Positions 13,958 through 21,335 of a stretch of DNA of 21,760 nucleotides are shown here, piece after piece (the first letter of the stretch is position 1; the number at the start of each line of letters is the position of its first letter). Location of the stretch: NCBI GenBank assembly GCA_002423285.1, contig DIVF01000034.1, forward strand, positions 1 to 21,760, read 5' to 3'. The DNA comes from Micavibrio sp. UBA6139. Its GTDB lineage: Bacteria; Pseudomonadota; Alphaproteobacteria; Micavibrionales; Micavibrionaceae. The position numbers were made by a program, and so were the translations under genes. The notes under the pieces are model-generated. The model searched no databases. It was not told the origin of the DNA and was given only the letters and a program-made list of their open reading frames with translations.

Positions 13958-14659
13958 ATGAGCCGCCTGCGCATTCACACTGAAAACCATCTTGTTAAGC
14001 GCATTGGCTGGCTCCGGGCTGCCGTTCTGGGGGCCAATGACGGGATTGTATCGACCGCAAGCCTGATTGTTGGCGTCGCTTCCGCTTCTGCTGCTTCCCA
14101 TGAGATTCTCATCGCGGGTGTTGCGGGCATGGTTGCCGGGGCGATGTCGATGGCGGCGGGCGAGTATGTTTCTGTCAGCTCACAAGCCGATACGGAGCAA
14201 TCTGATCTGGCCCGCGAGCGTAAGGAGCTTGATGACGATCCGGAAGCGGAGCTGAATGAGCTGACCCAGATATATGTCCAGCGCGGCGTTGATAACATTC
14301 TGGCGCGTGAGGTTGCAGTTCAGCTTATGAAGAAAGACGCGCTGGGCGCTCATGCGCGTGATGAGCTGGGTATATCTGAAATGACCGCCGCCCGTCCGAT
14401 ATTGGCGGCGTTTACGTCTGCGGGGACGTTTTCAGTGGGGGCTATTCTTCCTCTGCTGACGGCGCTTATCTGTCCGGCTGATATACTGATCCCGGCTGTT
14501 TCGGTCGGATCTCTGGCGTTTTTGGGACTGTTGGGTGCAATTGGCGCAAAGGCTGGCGGTGCCAATGTGCCTAAAGCGACGATGCGTGTCATGTTCTGGG
14601 GCGCGCTGGCAATGGCGCTGACCGCTGGCATCGGCGCGCTCTTTGGAACAACGCTTTAA
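13958..14659 (+). CDS. VIT1/CCC1-family Fe2+/Mn2+ transporter
   Basis: 233-aa integral membrane protein of the VIT1/CCC1 family, which moves Fe2+ or Mn2+ out of the cytoplasm or into a compartment. The family hallmark LGANDGIVSTASLIVGV (about 24-40) in the first membrane segment carries the conserved Asp28. A second segment (about 50-70) ends in AAGEYVSVSSQ. A Glu/Asp-rich helical region (about 76-145), like the cytosolic metal-binding insert, follows. Three more membrane helices lie at about 148-170, 175-200 and 208-232. It is transcribed away from fabI. The next plus-strand gene begins 96 bp on, with no clear terminator between, so read-through is possible. With the P2A ATPase it suggests a metal-homeostasis theme. 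Confidence 0.92.
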   Translation: MSRLRIHTENHLVKRIGWLRAAVLGANDGIVSTASLIVGVASASAASHEILIAGVAGMVAGAMSMAAGEYVSVSSQADTEQSDLARERKELDDDPEAELNELTQIYVQRGVDNILAREVAVQLMKKDALGAHARDELGISEMTAARPILAAFTSAGTFSVGAILPLLTALICPADILIPAVSVGSLAFLGLLGAIGAKAGGANVPKATMRVMFWGALAMALTAGIGALFGTTL

Positions 14660-14694
14660 AGTCCCTGATTTATCATAATTTATAATATCCTGTC

Positions 14695-14727
14695 CTTCAG
14701 GTTCACTTCAGTTGCGTGATTCATACT
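14695..14727 (+). promoter_or_regulatory. Direct-repeat box and possible promoter of the right-hand operon
   Basis: Perfect direct repeat CTTCAG-GTTCA-CTTCAG (14695-14711), the 6-N5-6 layout (11-bp period) typical of OmpR/PhoB-family binding sites and of the PmrA/QseB box. CATACT at 14722-14727 is a possible weak -10 (4 of 6), which would place the repeat across the -35, as at activator-dependent promoters. The operon it precedes encodes its own OmpR-type regulator. A separate TATAAT at 14681-14686 lacks a -35 at normal distance. Confidence 0.45.
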
Positions 14728-14755
14728 CAAGATGTCCAAACAGAAGGGGCATCTT

Positions 14756-15457
14756 ATGTTTCAGCTCGATTATCAGGAAAATGGTTTTTGCACTGGCAGG
14801 CTTTGCCTGAGCGAGTCGCGCTTGTTCAGCCGCATGACGGCGCGCCCGACCGTCGTCTCGATTGTCCCAGTCTTCGCCAGAGACCGGCAAGCGGTTGAGG
14901 ATTTCATTATCGATATTTATGCGAAGGCTTATGGCGCGCAGATTGGCGTTCATTACCCGGTGCTTATGAGCGTGCGCGACGATTCCGGCGACATACTGGC
15001 CGCGCTTGGGTTCCGTTATGCCATGCAGGAGCCGCTGTTTCTTGAGCAATATCTATCAGCCCCAGTTGAACAGGTCCTGGATGCATCCCGCGATTATATC
15101 ACCGAGATAGGCAATCTGGCATCTGCCGGTGGCGGCGCTTCATTATTTTTGTTTGCGGCCCTGTCCGCCTATCTGCATTCAAAAAAGCAGCAATATGCCG
15201 TCATCACCAGTACGGATTTTCTCGAAAAGCGTTTTTGTGACATGGGCTTGAAACCAAAACGTCTGGCTGAGGCCGATCCGGCCTTGCTGCTGCACAAGGA
15301 TGAAAACTGGGGGACTTACTATGATACGCATCCGCGCGTTTTAGCTGGTCAGGTTGCTCAAGGTTACAAACGCTTGCAAAGCGTTCTGGGCGCTCACTAC
15401 ACCGAGAACACGCCGCGCCTGATTCCCCGCCTTCATTATAAGGATGAAAGGTCATGA
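14756..15457 (+). CDS. Thermostable hemolysin (delta-VPH) family protein, possible acyltransferase
   Basis: 233 aa, matching the family named after the Vibrio thermostable hemolysin (PF12261). Typical stretches are EIGNLASAGGG (117-127) followed by a helix FLFAALSAYL, TSTDFLEKRFCDMGL (151-165) and WGTYYDTHPRVLAG (185-198). There is no signal peptide, so a secreted toxin is unlikely. The strand-loop-helix order and the EIGN/GGG region suggest to me a GNAT- or LuxI-like acyltransferase fold; that is inference. The start is ATG 14756, with AAGGGG just upstream, rather than ATG 14732. It is first in the operon, and its stop overlaps the next start as ATGA. With the ligase, oxidase and dehydrogenase that follow it, it most plausibly acts in making a small molecule. 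Confidence 0.85.
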   Translation: MFQLDYQENGFCTGRLCLSESRLFSRMTARPTVVSIVPVFARDRQAVEDFIIDIYAKAYGAQIGVHYPVLMSVRDDSGDILAALGFRYAMQEPLFLEQYLSAPVEQVLDASRDYITEIGNLASAGGGASLFLFAALSAYLHSKKQQYAVITSTDFLEKRFCDMGLKPKRLAEADPALLLHKDENWGTYYDTHPRVLAGQVAQGYKRLQSVLGAHYTENTPRLIPRLHYKDERS

Positions 15458-17457
15458 ATATTTTTACCGCGATTAAAAATCACAATGCTGAAAAGATTGC
15501 GCTGAGCGATAAATCTCGGACAATCAGCTATGGAGATTTATCAGGTCTGATAGATGAAAAAACACTGAACATTGCGCAATATTCTTGTATCGCGCTGGCG
15601 ATGGATAACAACGTCGAATGGATATTGTGGGATCTGGCGGCTTTAAAAGTGGGCGTAGTTCTCGTGCCTATCCCGCCATTTTTTACCAAGGAGCAGACCG
15701 ATCATGCCCTGATATCGGCGGGCTGTAATGCTCTGATTACGGAGCAGGGAATTTTGCCATTATCATACCCACACATTGATTTGCCAGAAGGCGCAGCCAA
15801 AATAACATTTACATCCGGCACTACGGGAACGCCGAAGGGTGTTTGCTTGCCGCAATTAGCGATAGAGAATGTGGCGCGAAGCATTGTTTCTATTCTGGGA
15901 CCGGATATGGCCGGTCGTCATTGTTCCATCTTGCCTTTGGCTGTCTTGCTTGAGAATGTCGCGGGCGTTTATGCGGCGCTGTTTTCAGGCGCAAGCGCAT
16001 ATATTCCCTCCCTTAAGGCCTATGGCGATCAATACGGTGAAATTCACGCCTGCCTGAAAAACTCCCGCGCAACATCCATTATTATTGTTCCGGAAATTCT
16101 GCGCATTCTGATAGATCAAATTCTTAGGAAAGGGCCATTGCCTGATTTGCGATTTATCGCCGTGGGCGGCTCAAAAGTAGCCCCTGAACTTATTGCTAAG
16201 GCGCGGGCATTGGGCCTCCCGGTTTATGAAGGATATGGTCTTTCTGAATGTGCGTCCGTTGTATCGATGAATGCCCCAGGGGCTGATGCCGCCGAAACAG
16301 TAGGCCGTCTGCTCCCTCATGTGGATGCTCATATCATTGACGGTGAAATCGTGATCCGGAACCCAGGATTTCTGGGATATGTCGGCGACGCACGTTCTGG
16401 AGAATTCAAAACGGGTGACCTTGGCGAGATCAGCGAACAGGGTTTCCTGTCCATCACGGGCCGCAGAAAAAATGTTCTGATTACATCCTATGGTCGCAAC
16501 GTGTCGCCGGAATGGGTAGAATCCATTCTTCTGGCGCAGCCGGAAATTGCACAAGCCATTGCTTATGGCGATGCGCAGCCGCACTTAAGCGCCCTGATCG
16601 TTCCTACCAGAATTGATGCGGATATTGAGAAGGCTGTCGCACTTGCCAATGTCCATCTGCCTGATTACGCACAGGTCAAATCATTTCAACAGGTGCCGCC
16701 CTTCACCCCCAAGGACGGCACACTCACCGGGACCGGACGCCCCCGCCGGTCCCGGATTCTTCAACTCCATAGAAAGGAAACTGCCATGAGTTTTTATCAA
16801 ACACTAATTAAAGAAACCGAAGTCGCACGCCAAAGCCTCTATACCGTCCCGCAGCTGGTCGATGGCCTGCGCGGCGATATCAGTCGTGAAACCTATATAG
16901 CGTATTTGACCGAAGCCTATCACCATGTCCGTCATACGGTACGCTTTATGATGGCGATGGGTGTTCGTTTGCCGGAGAGTAAGAAATGGTTGCACGATGC
17001 CATTTCCGAATATATCGAGGAAGAAAAAGGCCATGAAGAATGGATACTGAATGATATTGCCGCCGCCGGTGGTGATAAAGAAAAGGCGCGTTATGCCGTT
17101 CCTAATCTCGAGACCGAAGTACTGGTCGCTTATAATTACGATTATATCGCCCGCAAGAACCCGGTGGGATTTCTGGGCATGGTGTTCATGCTGGAAAGCA
17201 CATCGACGCAGATCGCCAATAACGGCGCGGATGCGGTAATGAAAAACCTTGGTCTGCCGAAGTCCGCTTTTTCTTATCTGTATTCTCACGGTGCTCTGGA
17301 TATTGAGCATCTGAAGTTCTTTGAGGAACTTGTCAACAAGATTGATGATCCCGAAGATCAAGCGGCGATTATCGAAGTTGCCAATAATACCTTCCACCTG
17401 TTTGGCAATCTGATGGGCGCAATTCCCCACACACGGGAGGTCAAAAATGCAGCTTAA
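15454..17457 (+). CDS. AMP-dependent acyl ligase joined in frame to a heme-oxygenase-like diiron oxidase
   Basis: One 667-aa frame covers two enzymes. Residues 1-440 are an ANL-family adenylating ligase: P-loop TFTSGTTGTPKG (118-129), YGLSE (261-265), the TGD motif (320-322) and GRRKN (336-340). The C-terminal lysine expected near LTGTGRPRR is Arg429. Residues 445-667 form a helical HDO/TenA-like domain of the iron-containing redox enzyme family (UndA type), with candidate metal ligands Glu524 and His527 (ExxH), Glu581, His612, Asp616 and His619. Between them is a strong internal ribosome site and ATG 16786, so the second domain may also be made separately. The start overlaps the previous stop (ATGA). 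Inferred role: activate a carboxylic acid, then oxidise or cleave a substrate with Fe/O2. Confidence 0.85.
   Translation: MNIFTAIKNHNAEKIALSDKSRTISYGDLSGLIDEKTLNIAQYSCIALAMDNNVEWILWDLAALKVGVVLVPIPPFFTKEQTDHALISAGCNALITEQGILPLSYPHIDLPEGAAKITFTSGTTGTPKGVCLPQLAIENVARSIVSILGPDMAGRHCSILPLAVLLENVAGVYAALFSGASAYIPSLKAYGDQYGEIHACLKNSRATSIIIVPEILRILIDQILRKGPLPDLRFIAVGGSKVAPELIAKARALGLPVYEGYGLSECASVVSMNAPGADAAETVGRLLPHVDAHIIDGEIVIRNPGFLGYVGDARSGEFKTGDLGEISEQGFLSITGRRKNVLITSYGRNVSPEWVESILLAQPEIAQAIAYGDAQPHLSALIVPTRIDADIEKAVALANVHLPDYAQVKSFQQVPPFTPKDGTLTGTGRPRRSRILQLHRKETAMSFYQTLIKETEVARQSLYTVPQLVDGLRGDISRETYIAYLTEAYHHVRHTVRFMMAMGVRLPESKKWLHDAISEYIEEEKGHEEWILNDIAAAGGDKEKARYAVPNLETEVLVAYNYDYIARKNPVGFLGMVFMLESTSTQIANNGADAVMKNLGLPKSAFSYLYSHGALDIEHLKFFEELVNKIDDPEDQAAIIEVANNTFHLFGNLMGAIPHTREVKNAA
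16773..16788 (+). promoter_or_regulatory. Internal ribosome-binding site and ATG for the oxidase domain
   Basis: AAAGGA (16773-16778), 7 bp before an in-frame ATG (16786-16788), which is codon 445 of the ligase-oxidase frame. It begins MSFYQTLIKE, a natural start for a free-standing HDO protein of 223 aa. The ligase seems to end naturally a few residues earlier. There is no stop codon between, so both a fused and a separate oxidase may be produced. Confidence 0.65.
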
Positions 17458-18211
17458 AGGAAAGACCATATATATCACCGGCGGCACAGGGGGAATTGGC
17501 ACCCCCCTGGTCGATCATTTGCGGCGGTCCGGCGCAGAAATTATCGTCTATGATGTTGTGCGGGATGGCGATCTTGTCGTTAATCTTGATAAGACCTGCG
17601 TGACTCTGGCGCTCAACACGCCGGATATCCTGATCAACATGGCGGGATATAATGTTTTTGATTACTGCGAGGATCAGGATCTTGATGCCATTATTGCCCT
17701 GAACATGATGGTACCGGTTAAGCTGTCACAGGCTGTCCTGCCGGGTATGAAAAGACGCGGATCCGGGCATATTGTCAATATGGGTTCGATGACGGCGCTG
17801 ATTCCACTGCCACATCTCACCGGATATGTCACCGCAAAGACAGGCTTGAAGGGGTTTTCGGATTCCCTGCGCCGTGAACTGGGCGGTTCGGGCATTGCAG
17901 TCACGCATATCGTGCCGCGCGCCGTCAAAACGCCCATGAACAGCGGAACACGCGCCGAAATCAACGAACGAACGGGCGTTCATTATGATGATCCTCAGAT
18001 TGTTGCTGCCCGGATTTTTAAAGCCATCATCAAGCGTGAACGAGAGGTCAGGTTTGGTTGGCCAGAAAGGCTGTTTGCATTCCTGAATGCTAATCTTCCT
18101 CTGCTCATCGACCAAGGATTACAAAAAAACAGGATCATTGGCGAAGAAATTCTTCAGGCTGAAAAAGTTCGTAAGACAGGCCAGCATAGGGTGGAAAGGA
18201 TTGCCTCATGA
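17447..18211 (+). CDS. Short-chain dehydrogenase/reductase
   Basis: 254-aa classical SDR, a cytoplasmic NAD(P)(H) oxidoreductase. Nucleotide-binding TGGTGGIG (11-18), structural NMAG (64-67), and the catalytic set Asn86, Ser114, Tyr127 and Lys131 (YVTAK) are all present. An Asp36 after the second strand favours NAD(H). The C-terminal part (about 180-254) is longer and more basic than the core and may form an amphipathic or membrane-touching tail (WPERLFAFLNANLPLLI). GGGAGG lies just upstream. The gene overlaps the end of the oxidase by 11 bp and its stop overlaps the next start as ATGA, so it works in the same pathway. The substrate is unknown, probably a keto or aldehyde product of the preceding enzymes. 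Confidence 0.9.
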   Translation: MQLKGKTIYITGGTGGIGTPLVDHLRRSGAEIIVYDVVRDGDLVVNLDKTCVTLALNTPDILINMAGYNVFDYCEDQDLDAIIALNMMVPVKLSQAVLPGMKRRGSGHIVNMGSMTALIPLPHLTGYVTAKTGLKGFSDSLRRELGGSGIAVTHIVPRAVKTPMNSGTRAEINERTGVHYDDPQIVAARIFKAIIKREREVRFGWPERLFAFLNANLPLLIDQGLQKNRIIGEEILQAEKVRKTGQHRVERIAS

Positions 18212-18600
18212 AAATATTCTTTATGACGCTAACGGCAATTTATGGCTTGTTCTGGCTGGTGTTCGGTCTGAATGGATTTTTACATTTCTTTCCCGTTCCG
18301 GAACCCACGGGCGAAGCGGCGGAATTCATGCAAGCACTCATGAAGGCCGGGTATGTCATGCCGATTGTTTATACCACGCAGATTATATGCGGAATTATGC
18401 TTCTTTCTCGGCATCTCGTTCCCCTTGCTTTACTCCTGCTGGGGCCGGTTGTCATGAATGTACTGCTTTATGACCTGTTTCTGAATCCGTCGGGTCTGAT
18501 CATCGGCGTTGCCATCTCTATCTTTTATGCCGCTCTGCTTTTTAAAAGCAGAAATGCATTCCTCCCGCTTTTTAACATCAACCAAGGAGAATTTTCATGA
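18208..18600 (+). CDS. DoxX-like four-helix membrane protein
   Basis: 130 aa with four predicted membrane helices: about 4-24, 48-68, 70-90 and 96-115. The first is followed by the NGFLHFFPVP stretch seen in DoxX/DoxD-like proteins, whose roles are mostly undefined (some relate to oxidative or redox stress). It starts in the SDR stop (ATGA) and ends in the next start (ATGA). Its exact function cannot be inferred; it may help export or protect against the product of the pathway. Confidence 0.8.
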   Translation: MKIFFMTLTAIYGLFWLVFGLNGFLHFFPVPEPTGEAAEFMQALMKAGYVMPIVYTTQIICGIMLLSRHLVPLALLLLGPVVMNVLLYDLFLNPSGLIIGVAISIFYAALLFKSRNAFLPLFNINQGEFS

Positions 18601-19319
18601 AAAAGACACTGCTTTTATCGACCGCCCTCGTTGCGCTTGCGATGCCGGCGCTGGCACAGAATTATGAAGCGCAGCAGGGGCAGTCCATGGCTGCGCAAAT
18701 TCAACCTGTTCAGGATCCCGTGATGGAGCAGATTGCCTATCTGCAGAATGAATGGGCGCGGATCAAGTACCAGATGCCGGATGAAAATGCGCAACTGAGC
18801 GCCATTCATACACTGGAAGCGCATGCCGCAAAAGTAACGGCAACCTATGCAAACCGTGCGGAGCCTAAAATATGGGAAGCGATTATCCTGTCCACTGAGG
18901 CCGGAATAGTCAAAGGTATGTCGGCCCTGCCCAAGGTCAAACAGGCGAAAGAATTGCTGGAAGCGGCGGAGCGCATTGATACAAATGCGCTGGAAGGCTC
19001 GGCTCATACCTCGCTGGGGTCTCTGTATTATCAGGTTCCCGGCTGGCCCGTCGGTTTCGGGGATGATGAGAAAGCTGAAAAACATCTGAAACACGCTCTG
19101 CAGATTAATCCGGCGGGAATCGATCCCAATTTCTTTTATGGCGATTTCTTGCTGCAGGATAACCGGTATGACGAGGCCAAAACCTATCTTGACCGCGCCT
19201 TGCAGGCCCCCGCCCGTCCGGGACGGGAACTGGCTGATGCCGGGCGCAGGCAGGAAATAAAAGCCGCGCTTGCCAAAGTGGGCGAAAAGCTCAACAGTAA
19301 AGGCAAGCAATTTAACTAA
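18597..19319 (+). CDS. Exported TPR-like protein (TatT-like)
   Basis: 240 aa with a signal peptide: KK, hydrophobic LLLSTALVALAMP, and cleavage after ALA (residue 20), predicting a periplasmic protein. There is no lipobox cysteine. The mature part is helical, with repeat-like helices. The stretch LGSLYYQVPGWPVGFGDDEKAEKHLKHAL, about 140-168, resembles the TRAP-associated TatT/TPR family. Further helical pairs at about 171-205 (FYGDFLLQDNRYDEAKTYLDRAL) look like TPR units. It may bind a ligand or partner in the periplasm, possibly for the sensor kinase encoded next. It is joined to the DoxX-like gene by ATGA and lies 16 bp before the response-regulator start. Confidence 0.82.
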   Translation: MKKTLLLSTALVALAMPALAQNYEAQQGQSMAAQIQPVQDPVMEQIAYLQNEWARIKYQMPDENAQLSAIHTLEAHAAKVTATYANRAEPKIWEAIILSTEAGIVKGMSALPKVKQAKELLEAAERIDTNALEGSAHTSLGSLYYQVPGWPVGFGDDEKAEKHLKHALQINPAGIDPNFFYGDFLLQDNRYDEAKTYLDRALQAPARPGRELADAGRRQEIKAALAKVGEKLNSKGKQFN

Positions 19320-19335
19320 TCTTGATAAAGTCATC

Positions 19336-19992
19336 ATGCGCATTCTTCTGGTCGAAGACGATAAAAATCTGGGTAAGGCCACGGTGGAGGGTTTAAAAGA
19401 CTCCTTCGCCGTGGATTGGGTGCGTTCGGCAGAAGAGGCGGATGACGCGCTTGCCGTCACGCCTTATAACCTGATTGTTCTGGACATTAATCTGCCGGGC
19501 GCGTCGGGACTTGATTTTCTGGCTACAATCAGAAAAGAAAAAAATCAGGTTCCTGTTTTATTGCTGACGGCGCGTGATGCCATCCGTCACAGGGTGGAAG
19601 GATTAAACGCAGGCGCTGATGATTATCTGGTCAAGCCGTTTGATCTGGACGAATTACTGGCGCGGTGCGCGGCGCTGGTACGCCGGGCGCAAGGGCATGC
19701 CGAACCAATCATCACAGTACTTGATATTGTTTTTGAACCCTCCACCGGCAGGCTTGAAAAAGGCGGTCTGGCAGTCGTCCTGTCCGCGCGCGAGCGCGCC
19801 ATATTTAACGTGTTGATCCATAACCTGAACCGGCCCGTTAGCAAGTCAAAGATTGAGGAGCGAATTTATGACTGGTCCTCGGAAGAGATCGAGAGCAATA
19901 CTATCGAGGTTCATATCAGTGGCCTGCGCCGCAAGCTGGGCCGCGATCTGATAAAGACAATCCGGGGCGTGGGATATATGATACAGTCATGA
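19336..19992 (+). CDS. OmpR/PhoB-family response regulator (QseB/PmrA-like)
   Basis: 218 aa. The receiver domain (about 1-115) has the acidic pair Asp8/Asp9, the phospho-acceptor Asp50 (LIVLDINLPG), Thr79 and Lys100 (LVKPFD). The C-terminal winged helix (about 125-218) has SNTIEVHISGLRRKL for the recognition helix and GVGYMI for the wing. The start is ATG 19336 (MRILLVEDD); the frame is open farther back but would add 22 non-conserved residues overlapping the TPR gene. It overlaps the kinase gene by four bases (ATGA), so the two are a cognate pair. Being inside the operon, it probably controls it, perhaps through the CTTCAG repeat at 14695-14711. Confidence 0.95.
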   Translation: MRILLVEDDKNLGKATVEGLKDSFAVDWVRSAEEADDALAVTPYNLIVLDINLPGASGLDFLATIRKEKNQVPVLLLTARDAIRHRVEGLNAGADDYLVKPFDLDELLARCAALVRRAQGHAEPIITVLDIVFEPSTGRLEKGGLAVVLSARERAIFNVLIHNLNRPVSKSKIEERIYDWSSEEIESNTIEVHISGLRRKLGRDLIKTIRGVGYMIQS

Positions 19993-21335
19993 TTGAGAAA
20001 CCCGTATCATTGCGCCGCCAGCTTTTATTGTGGATCAGTATTCCTGTCCTCATAGCCGGTTTTTTAACCGCTATTCTTGCCTTTACGTTTTCATGGCATG
20101 AGATTGAAGAGGTCTATGACGCGCAACTCGTTCATTCTGCAAAAGTCTTGCTGCAATTGACCGAGCATGAAATTCTTGAAAATGGCAGGGTCGATATTCA
20201 GCTGGGAGCCGAAAACCCCAATCTACAACACCGCTATGAAAAGAAAATGGCTTTCCGGGTCTGGCATGGTGAAAAACTGGTCACAGAATCCGCGAATGCC
20301 GAAGCTTTCGGTAATTTTGAAGCGGCCCCTGGCTTTTCCGATCAGCATATTCAGGGCAAGCCCTGGCGGTTCTTTGTCTTTGTCGACGCGGAAAATAATC
20401 TGCGCGTGGAAACATCCGAGCGTTATGCCATTCGCTATGAGCTGATTGGCCAGTTGATGACCAGTCTTATTATTCCTATCCTGCTGTTCATACCGATGAT
20501 TCTGGCTATTGTGTGGATTGGCGTACGCAAAAGTCTCAAGCCCGTCGTGCGCCTGTCCCACGCCGTCGATACGCGCCATTCTGACGACCTTGCGCCGATA
20601 ACATCTACAGACATACCGCAGGAAATTCTGCCACTGGTACAGGCGCTCAACCGTCTGTTCGGAAGAATTTCAGACAGCTTCCGGCGCGAACGTGAATTCA
20701 CGGATTATGCCGCGCATGAATTGCGGACCCCGCTCGCCGCCATGAAAACGCAGACTCAAGTGCTGATGAAAAAATCATCACAGATGCTGGAATGCCGGGA
20801 TGGATTGGATAATCTGCACTCCACTATCGACCGTGCCACGCATCTGGTCGAGCAATTACTGCTGCTGGCGCGAGTCCAGAATGAAAATCTGGCCCTGGAG
20901 GCGACGGATCTTTCGGAATCACTGCGTGATGTTATCGATTATTCATCCCGCCTCGCGCAGTCCAAAAATAAAACGATCAGAACTGATATCGAGGATAATG
21001 TTATCATCAAGGGAAATGCGGATTCCTTGCCAATCCTGATCCGCAATATTCTCGATAATGCCCTGAAATATACGCCCGATGGCGGGGCCATCAATATCGT
21101 TTTGTCCGAAGAAGCTGCCTTGTCTATAAAAGACACAGGGCCGGGCCTGTCAGATGCGGATAAGGCCCGCGTCTTTGATCGCTTCGTTCGCGCCGACAAA
21201 ACTGGACAAACAGGCAGCGGTCTTGGGCTTTCCATCGTGCAATCCATCGCCCAGGCGCACAGCGTATCCATTCAGCTATCCGATAATCGTCCACAAGGAC
21301 TGATCGTCGAGATGAAATTTGAGCGCGTGTCATGA
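19989..21335 (+). CDS. Sensor histidine kinase (QseC/TctE-like)
   Basis: 448-aa inner-membrane kinase. Membrane helix 1 is at about 13-34, followed by a periplasmic sensor of about 115 residues resembling the 2CSK_N domain (EIEEVYDAQLVHSAKVLLQL), and helix 2 at about 154-178. A HAMP-like segment follows, then the dimerisation domain with phospho-acceptor His243 (YAAHELRTPLAAM). The ATP-binding domain has the N box IRNILDNALKY (351-361), G1 KDTGPGL (381-387) and G2 GSGLGLSI (409-416). All key residues are intact. It overlaps the regulator at its start and the DUF423 gene at its end (ATGA). The signal is unknown; the neighbours suggest it senses a product or stress linked to the operon's enzymes. 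Confidence 0.95.
   Translation: MIEKPVSLRRQLLLWISIPVLIAGFLTAILAFTFSWHEIEEVYDAQLVHSAKVLLQLTEHEILENGRVDIQLGAENPNLQHRYEKKMAFRVWHGEKLVTESANAEAFGNFEAAPGFSDQHIQGKPWRFFVFVDAENNLRVETSERYAIRYELIGQLMTSLIIPILLFIPMILAIVWIGVRKSLKPVVRLSHAVDTRHSDDLAPITSTDIPQEILPLVQALNRLFGRISDSFRREREFTDYAAHELRTPLAAMKTQTQVLMKKSSQMLECRDGLDNLHSTIDRATHLVEQLLLLARVQNENLALEATDLSESLRDVIDYSSRLAQSKNKTIRTDIEDNVIIKGNADSLPILIRNILDNALKYTPDGGAINIVLSEEAALSIKDTGPGLSDADKARVFDRFVRADKTGQTGSGLGLSIVQSIAQAHSVSIQLSDNRPQGLIVEMKFERVS

Noticed and set aside
14756..15457. Secreted hemolytic toxin
   Set aside because: The name comes from the family only. There is no signal peptide or membrane segment, and the neighbours are biosynthetic.
16804..17502. 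232-aa minus-strand frame opposite the oxidase domain
   Set aside because: It is antisense to a domain with conserved metal-ligand motifs, and has no recognisable family or ribosome site.
18615..19460. 281-aa minus-strand frame opposite the TPR protein and regulator
   Set aside because: It is antisense to two well-supported genes and Arg/Phe-rich in the way typical of shadow frames.
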